This document shows, piece by piece, positions 1 through 6,335 of a DNA stretch of 7,448 nt. Origin of the DNA: Elusimicrobiota bacterium (lineage in GTDB: Bacteria; CG03; SLGR01); contig JAAZFS010000141.1 in assembly GCA_012511615.1 (NCBI GenBank), forward strand, positions 1 through 7,448, in the 5' to 3' direction. The notes under the pieces were generated by a model. The model was given only the letters and a program-made list of their open reading frames with translations. It had not been told where the DNA came from and did no database searches. Numbering within the stretch: the first letter of the stretch is position 1; each line of letters begins with the position of its first letter. Made by a program: the position numbers and the translations under genes.

Positions 1-1215
1 AAGGTAGCCCAGTATGAAAGTGTGCTTCAGGAATATCGGGACTCCTTGGATAAGGCAGCTGCTGAAAAAGAAGCACTTGAGGGGCGTGTAACTGAGCTCT
101 TGAATATGACGGGAGGTTCTGGTGGCGCGCCAGGAGATTCTGCTTCGGATAGGGAAGTCTCTGAGCTCCGGGAAGAGAATCAAGGGCTTTTGGAAAAAAT
201 AGAGGGGAACGAAGAGTTATTGAATGAATACAAGGCTCGTCTCTCCGAATTGATGCTCCGCAACAGCCAGCTTGAACAGGGGCTTTCCATTCCTGTAGCA
301 GAGCCTGCAGAAGCCTCCGATCCAGATAGTGATGAAAAAATCAGGGAACTTCAAGAGGCAAATGATAAACTTAAGGAAGAGATAGAAAACCTCAAAATAT
401 CTGCTTCAGAGGAAAAAGATGATGCTGACTCTGAAGAGTTGAAAAAACTTAGAGAAGAGAATGCTGTCCTCAATCTCCGGATAACTGATATTCAGGAAAA
501 ACTTGTTTTAGCAGAAGAGGCAAAGGAAGCTGGCCCAAGCTCAGAGGAAATAGCTGCTTCTGAAGGATTGAAGGCAGAACTCGCTAGCAAGATAGAAGAA
601 AATCAGCTTCTTACTGTAACAATAAATGAAATTCAGGAGAAACTTGCTGCAGCCGAAGCTGCCAAAGAGGAGGCTCCTGCTCCGCTTGATCCTGTCCTTC
701 TTGATGAGCTAAATTCTGAGCTGGACAAACTTAAAGCTGATAATGAAAAACTGAAAGAAGAAATTAGAGAGAAAGAGGAAGCTGCTGCCCTGTCTGAAAG
801 TCAGCCGGCCCCTTCGGAAGAACTTGTAGAGGAGAATCTGGGTTTAAAGGAAAAGCTTTCTTTTCTGGAAACCACTCTTTCCGATTACAAAAATCAGATA
901 GAAGCCCTGAATGAGGTGAAAAAAAATCTTGAGGAACAAAGTATTTCTAAGGGTGAGGCAGAGGCAGAGGCAGAGGAGTCTGCTGAACTTATTTCTTTGA
1001 GGGAAGAGAAGGCAGGGTTAGAAGGGCAGGTTAATGAACTTCAGGCAGCCTTGGCTTCACATCAAAAGCAGATGGAGGAACTTCAGAGCCAGATGGATTC
1101 TCCACCTTCTATGGAACCGGAAGTTTCTGTGCCATCTCCAGTTAGTGAAAGTAAGCAACTCTCCAGAGGGATAGACAAGTTGAAAGCCAAGCTTAGGAAT
1201 AAGAAAAATGAATAG
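1..1215 (+). CDS. Long coiled-coil protein, 5' end outside the window
   Basis: The reading frame is open from base 1 (it begins K-V-A-Q-Y-E-S), so the GTG at 22 is an internal valine codon and not a start; 404 C-terminal residues are visible. The protein is almost entirely heptad-like helix (patterns such as LREENxxLxxxI and IQEKL) broken by short linkers rich in Ala, Pro, Ser and Glu, for example near visible residues 98-105, 176-181 and 221-228. An imperfect tandem duplication of 47 residues covers visible residues 152-245. The C-terminus becomes Pro/Ser-rich and ends in a basic tail (KLKAKLRNKKNE). No catalytic motif, signal peptide or membrane segment is visible in this part. It overlaps the next gene by 8 bp, which suggests co-translation and perhaps a shared structure. 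A scaffold or cytoskeletal role is inference only; coiled coils of this type give misleading similarity to SMC, myosin and similar proteins. Confidence 0.85.
   Translation, partial: KVAQYESVLQEYRDSLDKAAAEKEALEGRVTELLNMTGGSGGAPGDSASDREVSELREENQGLLEKIEGNEELLNEYKARLSELMLRNSQLEQGLSIPVAEPAEASDPDSDEKIRELQEANDKLKEEIENLKISASEEKDDADSEELKKLREENAVLNLRITDIQEKLVLAEEAKEAGPSSEEIAASEGLKAELASKIEENQLLTVTINEIQEKLAAAEAAKEEAPAPLDPVLLDELNSELDKLKADNEKLKEEIREKEEAAALSESQPAPSEELVEENLGLKEKLSFLETTLSDYKNQIEALNEVKKNLEEQSISKGEAEAEAEESAELISLREEKAGLEGQVNELQAALASHQKQMEELQSQMDSPPSMEPEVSVPSPVSESKQLSRGIDKLKAKLRNKKNE
454..735 (+). repeat. Imperfect tandem repeat, two 141-bp units, within the coiled-coil gene
   Basis: Units 454-594 and 595-735 both encode a block starting EEN, then a hydrophobic heptad stretch, then I-Q-E-K-L, then A-E-x-A-K-E and a Pro/Ser linker. 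The core codons are similar at DNA level (gatattcaggaaaaactt at 487 and gaaattcaggagaaactt at 628, exactly 141 bases apart). This looks like a diverged internal duplication that lengthened the rod by 47 residues. Confidence 0.6.
955..975 (+). repeat. GAGGCA hexamer microsatellite (3.5 copies), in frame
   Basis: Three perfect GAGGCA units are followed by GAG, encoding alternating Glu-Ala. Because the unit is six bases, gain or loss of copies would change the length of the linker without shifting the frame. Confidence 0.7.
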
Positions 1216-2866
1216 CCTGAAAGTGAAAATTCGGCGAAATACTTTTCTAAGAATTGGGCTTGTTTTTCTTTCTCTTTGCCTGTTTTCTCCACTCATTTTA
1301 AAAGCGAGTGCATCAGATTTGGATCTAATATTTTCAGATGCGGAAAAACTCTATGCTGAAGGAAAGTATGAAGACGCGATAGAAAAATACAACGACATAA
1401 TAGCTCAAGATCCGGGCTATGAAGATATCTGGGAGATGCTCTATCGTGCTGAGGATCAGCTTGACCTAACCGAAGATATGTACCAAGAGGCTCTTGTTCT
1501 GTATGAAGATGGGGATTTTGAAAAGGCCTCAGATATACTTACTCAGGCCCGGGGGATAGATTCCAATAATTACAAAATCAAAGTACTTTCCGATAAAATA
1601 TTTGACGAGATGCTTTTAGGGTTTGACTTTGGAGATGATTTTGAGCTTCCTGAACTTCCTCCTGATCCGGCACCCAAGGCTGAGCCAAAACCGGCCAAGG
1701 TGGTTTCAGAGCCAAAGCCAGAGCCTACACCTGAGCCTGCTCCCCAACCTAAGCCTGCTGTAAAGGCAGCACCCAAGGTGGAACCAGAGCCAGTAAAGCT
1801 AGTGGCAAAGCCGGAGCCCAAACCTGCTCCCGCCAGAGAAATCTCCAAGCCTGCACCACCTTCAGCCCCTGCACCTGTAAAAGTACCGGAACCGGCGCCT
1901 GCTCCATTAAGAGAAACCAGAGTTCCTTTGGAGGCACCTAGTCAGCCTGAAAGGGCTTCAGTGCCTGAACAAATACCCCCATCTAGAGAAACCTATGAGG
2001 AACTTGAGGCAGCTTTCATCGATGAAGATGACGAATTTCCTTATGATGACTATTCCGATATTTATGCGGAAGAATTGGAAGATCTGGAAGAGCCAGAAGA
2101 AGAATATTTTGACTATATTGCTGCTTGGTATGAGTTGAGGGAAGAGATAGATGAGGACTTGGCGGCAAGTATTGATGAACTTATGATGATGGCCATCAGG
2201 GAGGTAGATAGCCAGACTTCAAGAGTAATAAATCTTGAGAGAAGAGAGGGGGAGCTGGAAGATGAGAGAGATAGTTGGAAAGTAAATGCACTTGCCAGTG
2301 GTGGCGCTGGGATAGTTTTACTTCTATTTGGAAGTATTTTTCTTGTTACGCGACAAATCAAAATCGGAAAGTTGAAAACTCAATTGAAGGCAAAACCCAC
2401 TCCAGATGAGGCGAAAGCTCCTGTTCCTGTTGCAGATTTTGATACAAAAATGAAACAGATAGGCCTTATTGAATCGAAGATGATAGTCAAAGCCCCTGAT
2501 AAAGCACTTGATAAACTGGCGGAATATATAGATGACGAAGACTATCGCATCAAGATAAGAATAATAGAGGTGATTCATAAAATAGACCCTGCTATAGCGA
2601 CTGAAATAGCAAGAGATATAATAGTCGAAGAGCAAGACCCAATCCGTAGTGCTGCCTGTGATTTATTAGGCCGGCTTGATTCAGTTGAGAGTGCAGTAGC
2701 TATCTTTGAACTTTTTAAATATCAGGGGCCTGAAACCTCAGATATTAAAGACCTGCTTGAGGAAAAGCTAAGAGAGCTTTCCGCTCGGGAGCTTCCTGTA
2801 GCATTAAAGGAAGAGATCCTATCAAAACTTGGAGAATCAGATTCTCCAACCAACACACCCGAGTAA
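1208..2866 (+). CDS. Envelope protein: signal peptide, TPRs, Pro-rich linker, TM helix, HEAT-like domain
   Basis: Not assigned to a named family. Residues 1-35 are a basic stretch, a hydrophobic core and an A-S-A site, consistent with a signal peptide or an N-terminal anchor. Residues about 38-127 hold two TPR-like units (AEKLYAEGKYEDAIEKY and ALVLYEDGDFEKASDIL). Residues 147-258 are a Pro/Ala/Lys/Glu linker of the TonB type (many EPKP and PAP motifs). Residues 264-305 are strongly acidic, and about 310-358 are helical. Residues 361-380 form one hydrophobic helix followed by a basic stop-transfer (R382, K385, K388). Residues 410-545 are HEAT-like (PIRSAACDLLGRLDSVESA). Predicted topology: TPR and linker outside the inner membrane, HEAT domain in the cytoplasm. 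The start ATG overlaps the end of the upstream gene by 8 bp, with a weak SD (AGGA at 1195-1198). TPR and HEAT modules bind proteins, so a membrane-spanning adaptor that works with its coiled-coil neighbour is a reasonable inference. Confidence 0.85.
   Translation: MNSLKVKIRRNTFLRIGLVFLSLCLFSPLILKASASDLDLIFSDAEKLYAEGKYEDAIEKYNDIIAQDPGYEDIWEMLYRAEDQLDLTEDMYQEALVLYEDGDFEKASDILTQARGIDSNNYKIKVLSDKIFDEMLLGFDFGDDFELPELPPDPAPKAEPKPAKVVSEPKPEPTPEPAPQPKPAVKAAPKVEPEPVKLVAKPEPKPAPAREISKPAPPSAPAPVKVPEPAPAPLRETRVPLEAPSQPERASVPEQIPPSRETYEELEAAFIDEDDEFPYDDYSDIYAEELEDLEEPEEEYFDYIAAWYELREEIDEDLAASIDELMMMAIREVDSQTSRVINLERREGELEDERDSWKVNALASGGAGIVLLLFGSIFLVTRQIKIGKLKTQLKAKPTPDEAKAPVPVADFDTKMKQIGLIESKMIVKAPDKALDKLAEYIDDEDYRIKIRIIEVIHKIDPAIATEIARDIIVEEQDPIRSAACDLLGRLDSVESAVAIFELFKYQGPETSDIKDLLEEKLRELSARELPVALKEEILSKLGESDSPTNTPE
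2829..2849 (+). repeat. Perfect 9-bp hairpin at the 3' end of the TPR/HEAT gene
   Basis: TTGGAGAAT and ATTCTCCAA are exact reverse complements separated by CAG. The hairpin lies inside the last codons, 14 bases before the stop. It is not followed by a T-run, so it is not a classical intrinsic terminator; it might stabilise or pause the mRNA, or reflect the G-E-S-D-S coding alone. Confidence 0.5.
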
Positions 2867-2891
2867 TTCCCCAAAACTTATAAACTATTGC

Positions 2892-2920
2892 TTGAAAATA
2901 TAAATAAAATCTGCTATATT
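2892..2920 (+). promoter_or_regulatory. Sigma70-type extended -10 promoter of ygeY-ygeW
   Basis: TTGAAA (2892-2897) and TATATT (2915-2920) are spaced by exactly 17 bp, and a TG (2912-2913) one base before the -10 makes it an extended -10. Transcription would start near 2927, giving a leader of about 40 nt that contains the strong SD. A second possible -35 (TTGCTT, 2888) is less well spaced. This is pattern matching only. Confidence 0.6.
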
Positions 2921-2956
2921 CTTATGCTATTTATTTAGGGCAGTTACATAATAAAA

Positions 2957-2963
2957 AAGGAGG
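2957..2963 (+). promoter_or_regulatory. Strong Shine-Dalgarno of ygeY
   Basis: AAGGAGG lies four bases before the ATG at 2968. It fixes the start and contrasts with the SD-less genes later in the window. Confidence 0.8.
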
Positions 2964-2967
2964 AATT

Positions 2968-4176
2968 ATGGACAGCGAAAAAGTGTTGAAGCAGGCAAAA
3001 AAATACGAACAAGAGATGATAGACTTTATGCGTGAACTTATTGCTATTCCTGGCATAAGTAGCGAAGAAGGTCCAGTCATCGAAAGAATAAAACAAGAGA
3101 TGGAAGCTGTCGGCTTCGACGAAGTCTTTACAGATGAGATGGGAAATATTTTTGGCCGGATTGGTAATGGAAAAACCATTATCGCCATGGATGCCCATGT
3201 AGATACCGTAGACGTTGGAAGTCTTGATGAGTGGAAATGCGATCCATACGAAGGAAAACTTGAAGACGGCATTATATACGGCCGTGGAGCAAGTGACCAG
3301 CGTGGTGGTATGGTTAGCATGGTCTATGCCGGAAAAATAATCAAAGATCTTGGTCTAGAAAATGATTATACCCTTTACGTTGTTGGAAGCGTTCAGGAAG
3401 AAGACTGTGATGGTCTTTGCTGGCAGTACATTCTAAATGAAAAAGTCCTTGAGCCGGATTGTGTGGTTATTACTGAGCCGACCAATCTGAATATCTATCG
3501 CGGACACAGGGGAAGAATGGAAATTGGAGTAAGGACAATAGGTGTATCCTGTCATGGCTCCGCTCCTGAGAGAGGTAAAAATCCTGTCTATATGATGTCC
3601 CGGATTATTGACGGAGTAGAGAAGCTTAACGAAAGAATTAAAGATGATGCTTTTCTAGGAAAGGGAACAATTACTATCAGTTATATTGACTGTAAAACCC
3701 CCTCCCTCTGTGCAGTACCAGCTGAGTGCTATATCCACTTAGACCGTCGTCTTACCGCAGGTGAGACCAAAGAATCAGCCTTAGCGGAAGTAGAAGAAGT
3801 GATCAAGGCAGCCGGATTAGATTCATCAGAATATGAGGTTAATATCCTCAATTATGATACACCGAGTTATACCGGCTTTGTCTATCCAACAGAAAAATAC
3901 TACCAAGTCTGGGTCTTGGATGAAGAGCATGCTCTTGCCCGCGCTTCGGTAGAAACCTATGAAAAACTATTTGGCGAGAAGCCTTTTGTCGATAAATGGA
4001 CTTTCTCAACAAATGGAATTGCTACCATGGGAATGCACAATGTACCGACAATTGGATTTGGCCCTGCCAATGAGATTTATGCTCACTCTGCAGATGACCA
4101 GATTCCAGTAGACCACTTGGTAAAGGCTGCCGCTTGGTATGCCGCTTTCCCAAAAGTGTTCATGGCAACGAAATAA
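2968..4176 (+). CDS. ygeY: YgeY-family M20 metallohydrolase
   Basis: 402 residues, about the length of E. coli YgeY, with no signal peptide, so cytoplasmic. It belongs to the M20 dinuclear zinc hydrolases (relatives of ArgE, DapE and carboxypeptidase G2), which cut amide bonds of acylated or carbamoylated amino acids and small peptides. Expected active-site residues are visible: H77-x-D79 in MDAHVDT, bridging D110 in GRGASDQRGG, the catalytic pair E144-E145 in QEEDCDG, E170 in TEPTN and H373 in YAHSADDQ. Residues about 180-290 match the inserted dimerisation (lid) domain. The family is catalogued as a selenium-metabolism-linked hydrolase and is found in the anaerobic purine/urate gene sets of gut bacteria with ygeX, ygeW, ygfK and ssnA. 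Here only ygeW follows, 21 bp downstream with its own SD. Family assignment is firm; the exact substrate (perhaps a ureido- or N-acyl amino acid) is inferred. Confidence 0.93.
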   Translation: MDSEKVLKQAKKYEQEMIDFMRELIAIPGISSEEGPVIERIKQEMEAVGFDEVFTDEMGNIFGRIGNGKTIIAMDAHVDTVDVGSLDEWKCDPYEGKLEDGIIYGRGASDQRGGMVSMVYAGKIIKDLGLENDYTLYVVGSVQEEDCDGLCWQYILNEKVLEPDCVVITEPTNLNIYRGHRGRMEIGVRTIGVSCHGSAPERGKNPVYMMSRIIDGVEKLNERIKDDAFLGKGTITISYIDCKTPSLCAVPAECYIHLDRRLTAGETKESALAEVEEVIKAAGLDSSEYEVNILNYDTPSYTGFVYPTEKYYQVWVLDEEHALARASVETYEKLFGEKPFVDKWTFSTNGIATMGMHNVPTIGFGPANEIYAHSADDQIPVDHLVKAAAWYAAFPKVFMATK

Positions 4177-4183
4177 AAGATCT

Positions 4184-4189
4184 AAGGAG
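4184..4189 (+). promoter_or_regulatory. Shine-Dalgarno of ygeW
   Basis: AAGGAG lies eight bases before the ATG at 4198, in the 21-bp gap after ygeY. It supports the chosen start and independent initiation within one mRNA. Confidence 0.75.
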
Positions 4190-4197
4190 AAACAACT

Positions 4198-5403
4198 ATG
4201 AGAAACATTAGACAGAGATTAAATGCTTTAGAGAAGTTGAACTTTGATATGTACAGAAAAGATTTTCTGCTTACAGCTGACAAAAGTCAAGACGATCTTG
4301 AAGCAGTAATAGGGTTGGCAGAGGTGATAGAAGGTCTCTACAGGAATAATATATCGGCCAGAGCTTTTCAGAGTGGCCTTGCAGTATCTATCTTCAGAGA
4401 CCAGTCTACAAGGACGCGTTTCTCTTTCGCATCGGCAACCAATCTGCTTGGCTTGGCCTTGAACGAGTTCGATGAAAGCAAATCCCAGGTAACCCATGGA
4501 GAGACCCTCCGTGAAACAGCCAATATGATTTCTTTCTTGACCGAAGCGATAGGTATCCGTGATGATATGTATATCGGAAAAGGTAATGCCTATATGAGAG
4601 AAGTAGGGGATGCGCTTGATGAGGGATTTGAAGAAGGTGTTTTAAACCATCGCCCCGCTATAGTAAATCTCCAGTGCGATATAGATCATCCCACGCAGAG
4701 CATGAGTGATCTTGCTCATATGAAAAATTATTTCGGTGGAGATCTTGAGAACCTCAGAGGAAAGAAAATTGCAATGACTTGGGCCTATTCTCCGAGTTAT
4801 GGAAAGCCTCTTTCCGTTCCACAGGGAATAATTACCTTAATGTCACGTTACGGTATGGAAGTTCATCTTGCCCACCCCGAAGGCTACGACTTGATGGATG
4901 AAACTATTGAGCAAGCCAAGAATTTCTCTAAAGAAACCGGTGGCAGCTTTAAAGTATCCAACTCTATGGAAGATGCTTTCAAGGATGCAGATGTAGTCTA
5001 TCCTAAGAGCTGGGCCCCATTTGCGGTCATGGATCAGAGGACAAAAATTATTGATCAGGGTGCTGATCAGGTTGCCCTCGATGAGCTTGAGAAAGAGTGC
5101 CTGAATACCAACGCAAAATATACGAACTGGGAATGTGACGCAGATATGATGAAGCTTACCAAGGGTGGAAATGCCCTTTATATGCATTGTCTGCCTGCAG
5201 ACATATCTGGGGTATCCTGCGAAGAAGGAGAAGTATCAGCGGATGTTTTTGAGAAAAACCGCATAAATACTTACGTTGAAGCAAGGTACAAACCCTTTGT
5301 GATTGCTGCAATGATTCTTGCATCACGTTTCAGAGATCCTGTTGCGCTTATGGATAGCTTCTACAGGAAAAGAAACCGCAGAAGCGGATCTTTCAGCGTA
5401 TAA
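4198..5403 (+). CDS. ygeW: YgeW-type knotted carbamoyltransferase
   Basis: 401 residues, slightly longer than E. coli YgeW and clearly longer than typical ornithine carbamoyltransferases (about 310-340). The carbamoyl-phosphate signature S70-T-R-T-R74 lies in FRDQSTRTRFSF; H164-P-T-Q167 and H330-C-L-P333 complete the standard phosphate and carbamoyl contacts. The long N-terminus and the GKPLSVPQG segment fit the YgeW branch, related to the knotted acetyl- and succinylornithine transcarbamylases, better than ArgF. These enzymes move a carbamoyl group between carbamoyl phosphate and an amine; run backwards they give carbamoyl phosphate for ATP synthesis by carbamate kinase. The acceptor of YgeW is not certain to me; a ureido amino acid from purine breakdown is plausible given the gene company the family keeps. 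It is the second gene of the ygeY-ygeW operon and is followed at once by a terminator. No argininosuccinate synthase, carbamate kinase or ygeX is nearby. Confidence 0.93.
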   Translation: MRNIRQRLNALEKLNFDMYRKDFLLTADKSQDDLEAVIGLAEVIEGLYRNNISARAFQSGLAVSIFRDQSTRTRFSFASATNLLGLALNEFDESKSQVTHGETLRETANMISFLTEAIGIRDDMYIGKGNAYMREVGDALDEGFEEGVLNHRPAIVNLQCDIDHPTQSMSDLAHMKNYFGGDLENLRGKKIAMTWAYSPSYGKPLSVPQGIITLMSRYGMEVHLAHPEGYDLMDETIEQAKNFSKETGGSFKVSNSMEDAFKDADVVYPKSWAPFAVMDQRTKIIDQGADQVALDELEKECLNTNAKYTNWECDADMMKLTKGGNALYMHCLPADISGVSCEEGEVSADVFEKNRINTYVEARYKPFVIAAMILASRFRDPVALMDSFYRKRNRRSGSFSV

Positions 5404-5413
5404 AAAAATAATA

Positions 5414-5450
5414 AATTCGGTCCGGGCTACGGCCCGGACTGAATTATTTT
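5414..5450. terminator. Bidirectional intrinsic terminator with a UACG tetraloop
   Basis: Arms AATTCGGTCCGGGC (5414-5427) and GCCCGGACTGAATT (5432-5445) form a 14-bp stem with a single G-U pair, closed by the C(UACG)G tetraloop, a very stable UNCG loop. On + it is followed by ATTTT (5446-5450), ending the ygeW transcript. On - it is followed by an even better tract, TATTATTTTTTTA (5413 down to 5401), ending the convergent transglycosylase transcript. The minus-strand gene stops inside the hairpin, and its U-tract overlaps the stop codon of ygeW. Confidence 0.9.
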
Positions 5451-6248
5451 AGAATACTCCATAATGGCTTCGGCAAAAGCTTTTGCTGCAGAGCCACTCC
5501 CATTATAACGCTTAATAGCGTTGAACCTGTCTCGCCGATAGTGCATGGCTGAAAGCCTCCAAGCGAAAAACCCTATAGCATCTGGCATGTGATAGGGATC
5601 AAAGATGCCATCATCATCAATATCCAGACGTTCTTTTCTGCGCCAATCGGATACAGTGGTAAACCAGAAAGGCATCATCTGGCAGTAGCCAGCCCCCCCT
5701 AAAAAACTTGATGGCGCATAAGGGTCTATCCGTATGAAGGGATCTTCCATCCCCCTAAGGAGCCCCTCAATATTATCAAGTGCAAATTTTCTTCTTCCTG
5801 GGACATCTCTGTATAAAGAAATTAAGGCGTTGAATATTTTATGTGGAGGTTTCATCTTGCCCCAAGAGTACTCTACTCCGGCAAGGCCAGCAATATCCCA
5901 GATAGCTTCTTCCGGAAGGCTAAACCGGCGTATAGCCATTAAAAGATCATCTTTGTATTCTTCAACAAATTTTCTACCTGCCCTATAACCTGCCTCAGTA
6001 AAGAGACCGAATGCCGGTCTTTTATAGAATTCCACTGTAATTTTATTGTACTGTTTTTGGGCTGGAGCAGTACGCTTATAAATCTCAAATCTGGGATCCT
6101 TGAAAAGGTCACTAAGAATTTCAGGATCAAAATGCTCAGACAATTCTAAAAAAACTTCTGAGTGCTGGCCATCGTAGAGTCCGGCGTATGAGGGCCGGGA
6201 GGTCAAAAAGCCGAAGAAAATAAAATATAGGATAAAAAACTTTTGCAT
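5427..6248 (-). CDS. MltB-like lytic murein transglycosylase (SLT_2/GH103 type)
   Basis: 273 residues with a clear signal peptide (MQKFFILYFIFFGFL..., likely cleavage after S-Y-A22), hence periplasmic. No lipobox cysteine, so probably soluble rather than a lipoprotein, unlike E. coli MltB. Family features in order: the catalytic segment LPEEAIWDIAGLAGVEYSWG with general acid E126; the GAGYCQMMPFWF segment matching the MltB GxxGYGQFMPSS motif; a D-x-D-D-D-G-x-x-D-P loop followed by PDAIGFFAWRL, matching the MltB DAIGS helix; and RYNGSGSAAKAFAEAI, matching the substrate-binding YN motif. The role is cleavage of peptidoglycan glycan strands with formation of 1,6-anhydro-MurNAc. It is shorter than MltB (about 360) and has Cys where Gly is usual in the GYGQ motif. 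There is no Shine-Dalgarno before the ATG. The last codons and the TAG stop lie in the terminator stem. It diverges from the methyltransferase gene. Confidence 0.85.
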   Translation of the reverse strand: MQKFFILYFIFFGFLTSRPSYAGLYDGQHSEVFLELSEHFDPEILSDLFKDPRFEIYKRTAPAQKQYNKITVEFYKRPAFGLFTEAGYRAGRKFVEEYKDDLLMAIRRFSLPEEAIWDIAGLAGVEYSWGKMKPPHKIFNALISLYRDVPGRRKFALDNIEGLLRGMEDPFIRIDPYAPSSFLGGAGYCQMMPFWFTTVSDWRRKERLDIDDDGIFDPYHMPDAIGFFAWRLSAMHYRRDRFNAIKRYNGSGSAAKAFAEAIMEYSKIIQSGP

Positions 6249-6259
6249 ATATTCAGGTA

Positions 6260-6288
6260 ATAATAATAGATGACTGAAAACAATTCAA
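6260..6288 (-). promoter_or_regulatory. Promoter of the transglycosylase gene (minus strand)
   Basis: Reading the minus strand, TTGAAT (6288-6283) and TATTAT (6265-6260) are spaced by 17 bp. The expected start near 6253 leaves a leader of only about 5 nt before the ATG at 6248, consistent with the missing Shine-Dalgarno. Confidence 0.45.
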
Positions 6289-6304
6289 ATTTCCAAGTTT
6301 GAAT
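6283..6304. promoter_or_regulatory. Palindrome joining two divergent -35 elements
   Basis: ATTCAAA (6283-6289) and TTTGAAT (6298-6304) are exact inverted copies, and the interior adds two more pairs (TT and AA around CC), so 9 of 11 positions pair. The arms contain the TTGAAT -35 hexamers of both divergent genes. It could be a regulator operator or simply two facing -35 elements. Confidence 0.45.
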
Positions 6305-6327
6305 CTCCAGCTCTTAAAATCTAATAT
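6299..6327 (+). promoter_or_regulatory. Promoter of the methyltransferase gene
   Basis: TTGAAT (6299-6304) and TAATAT (6322-6327) are spaced by 17 bp, mirroring the minus-strand promoter. The predicted start, 6334 or 6335, is practically at the ATG (6336), so the mRNA would be leaderless. The -10 match is moderate (4 of 6). Confidence 0.4.
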
Positions 6328-6335
6328 AAAAATAT

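Noticed and set aside
22..24. GTG as start of the first gene
   Set aside because: The frame is open and coding-like back to base 1 with no SD, so the true start lies upstream of the window.
1570..1937. Open frames on the minus strand opposite the Pro-rich region
   Set aside because: They are antisense shadows of repetitive Pro/Ala/Lys/Glu codons, giving low-complexity Gly/Ser/Ala or Leu/Val/Pro products, with no RBS.
2324..3320. Several minus-strand open frames over the HEAT region and the start of ygeY
   Set aside because: They lie opposite well-supported genes and cross the ygeY promoter; the products have no recognisable domain.
4228..5187. Minus-strand open frames within ygeW
   Set aside because: ygeW carries full family motifs in the plus frame, so these are shadows.
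2968..5403. Selenocysteine in the ygeY-ygeW products
   Set aside because: The family is called selenium-linked because of its gene neighbours; both frames run without an internal TGA and the active-site residues are ordinary.
4198..5403. Anabolic ornithine carbamoyltransferase (argF)
   Set aside because: The length, the extended N-terminus and the pairing with ygeY point to the YgeW branch; no arginine biosynthesis genes are adjacent.
5734..5988. Plus-strand open frame inside the transglycosylase gene
   Set aside because: Antisense to conserved MltB-like motifs, with no RBS or family resemblance.
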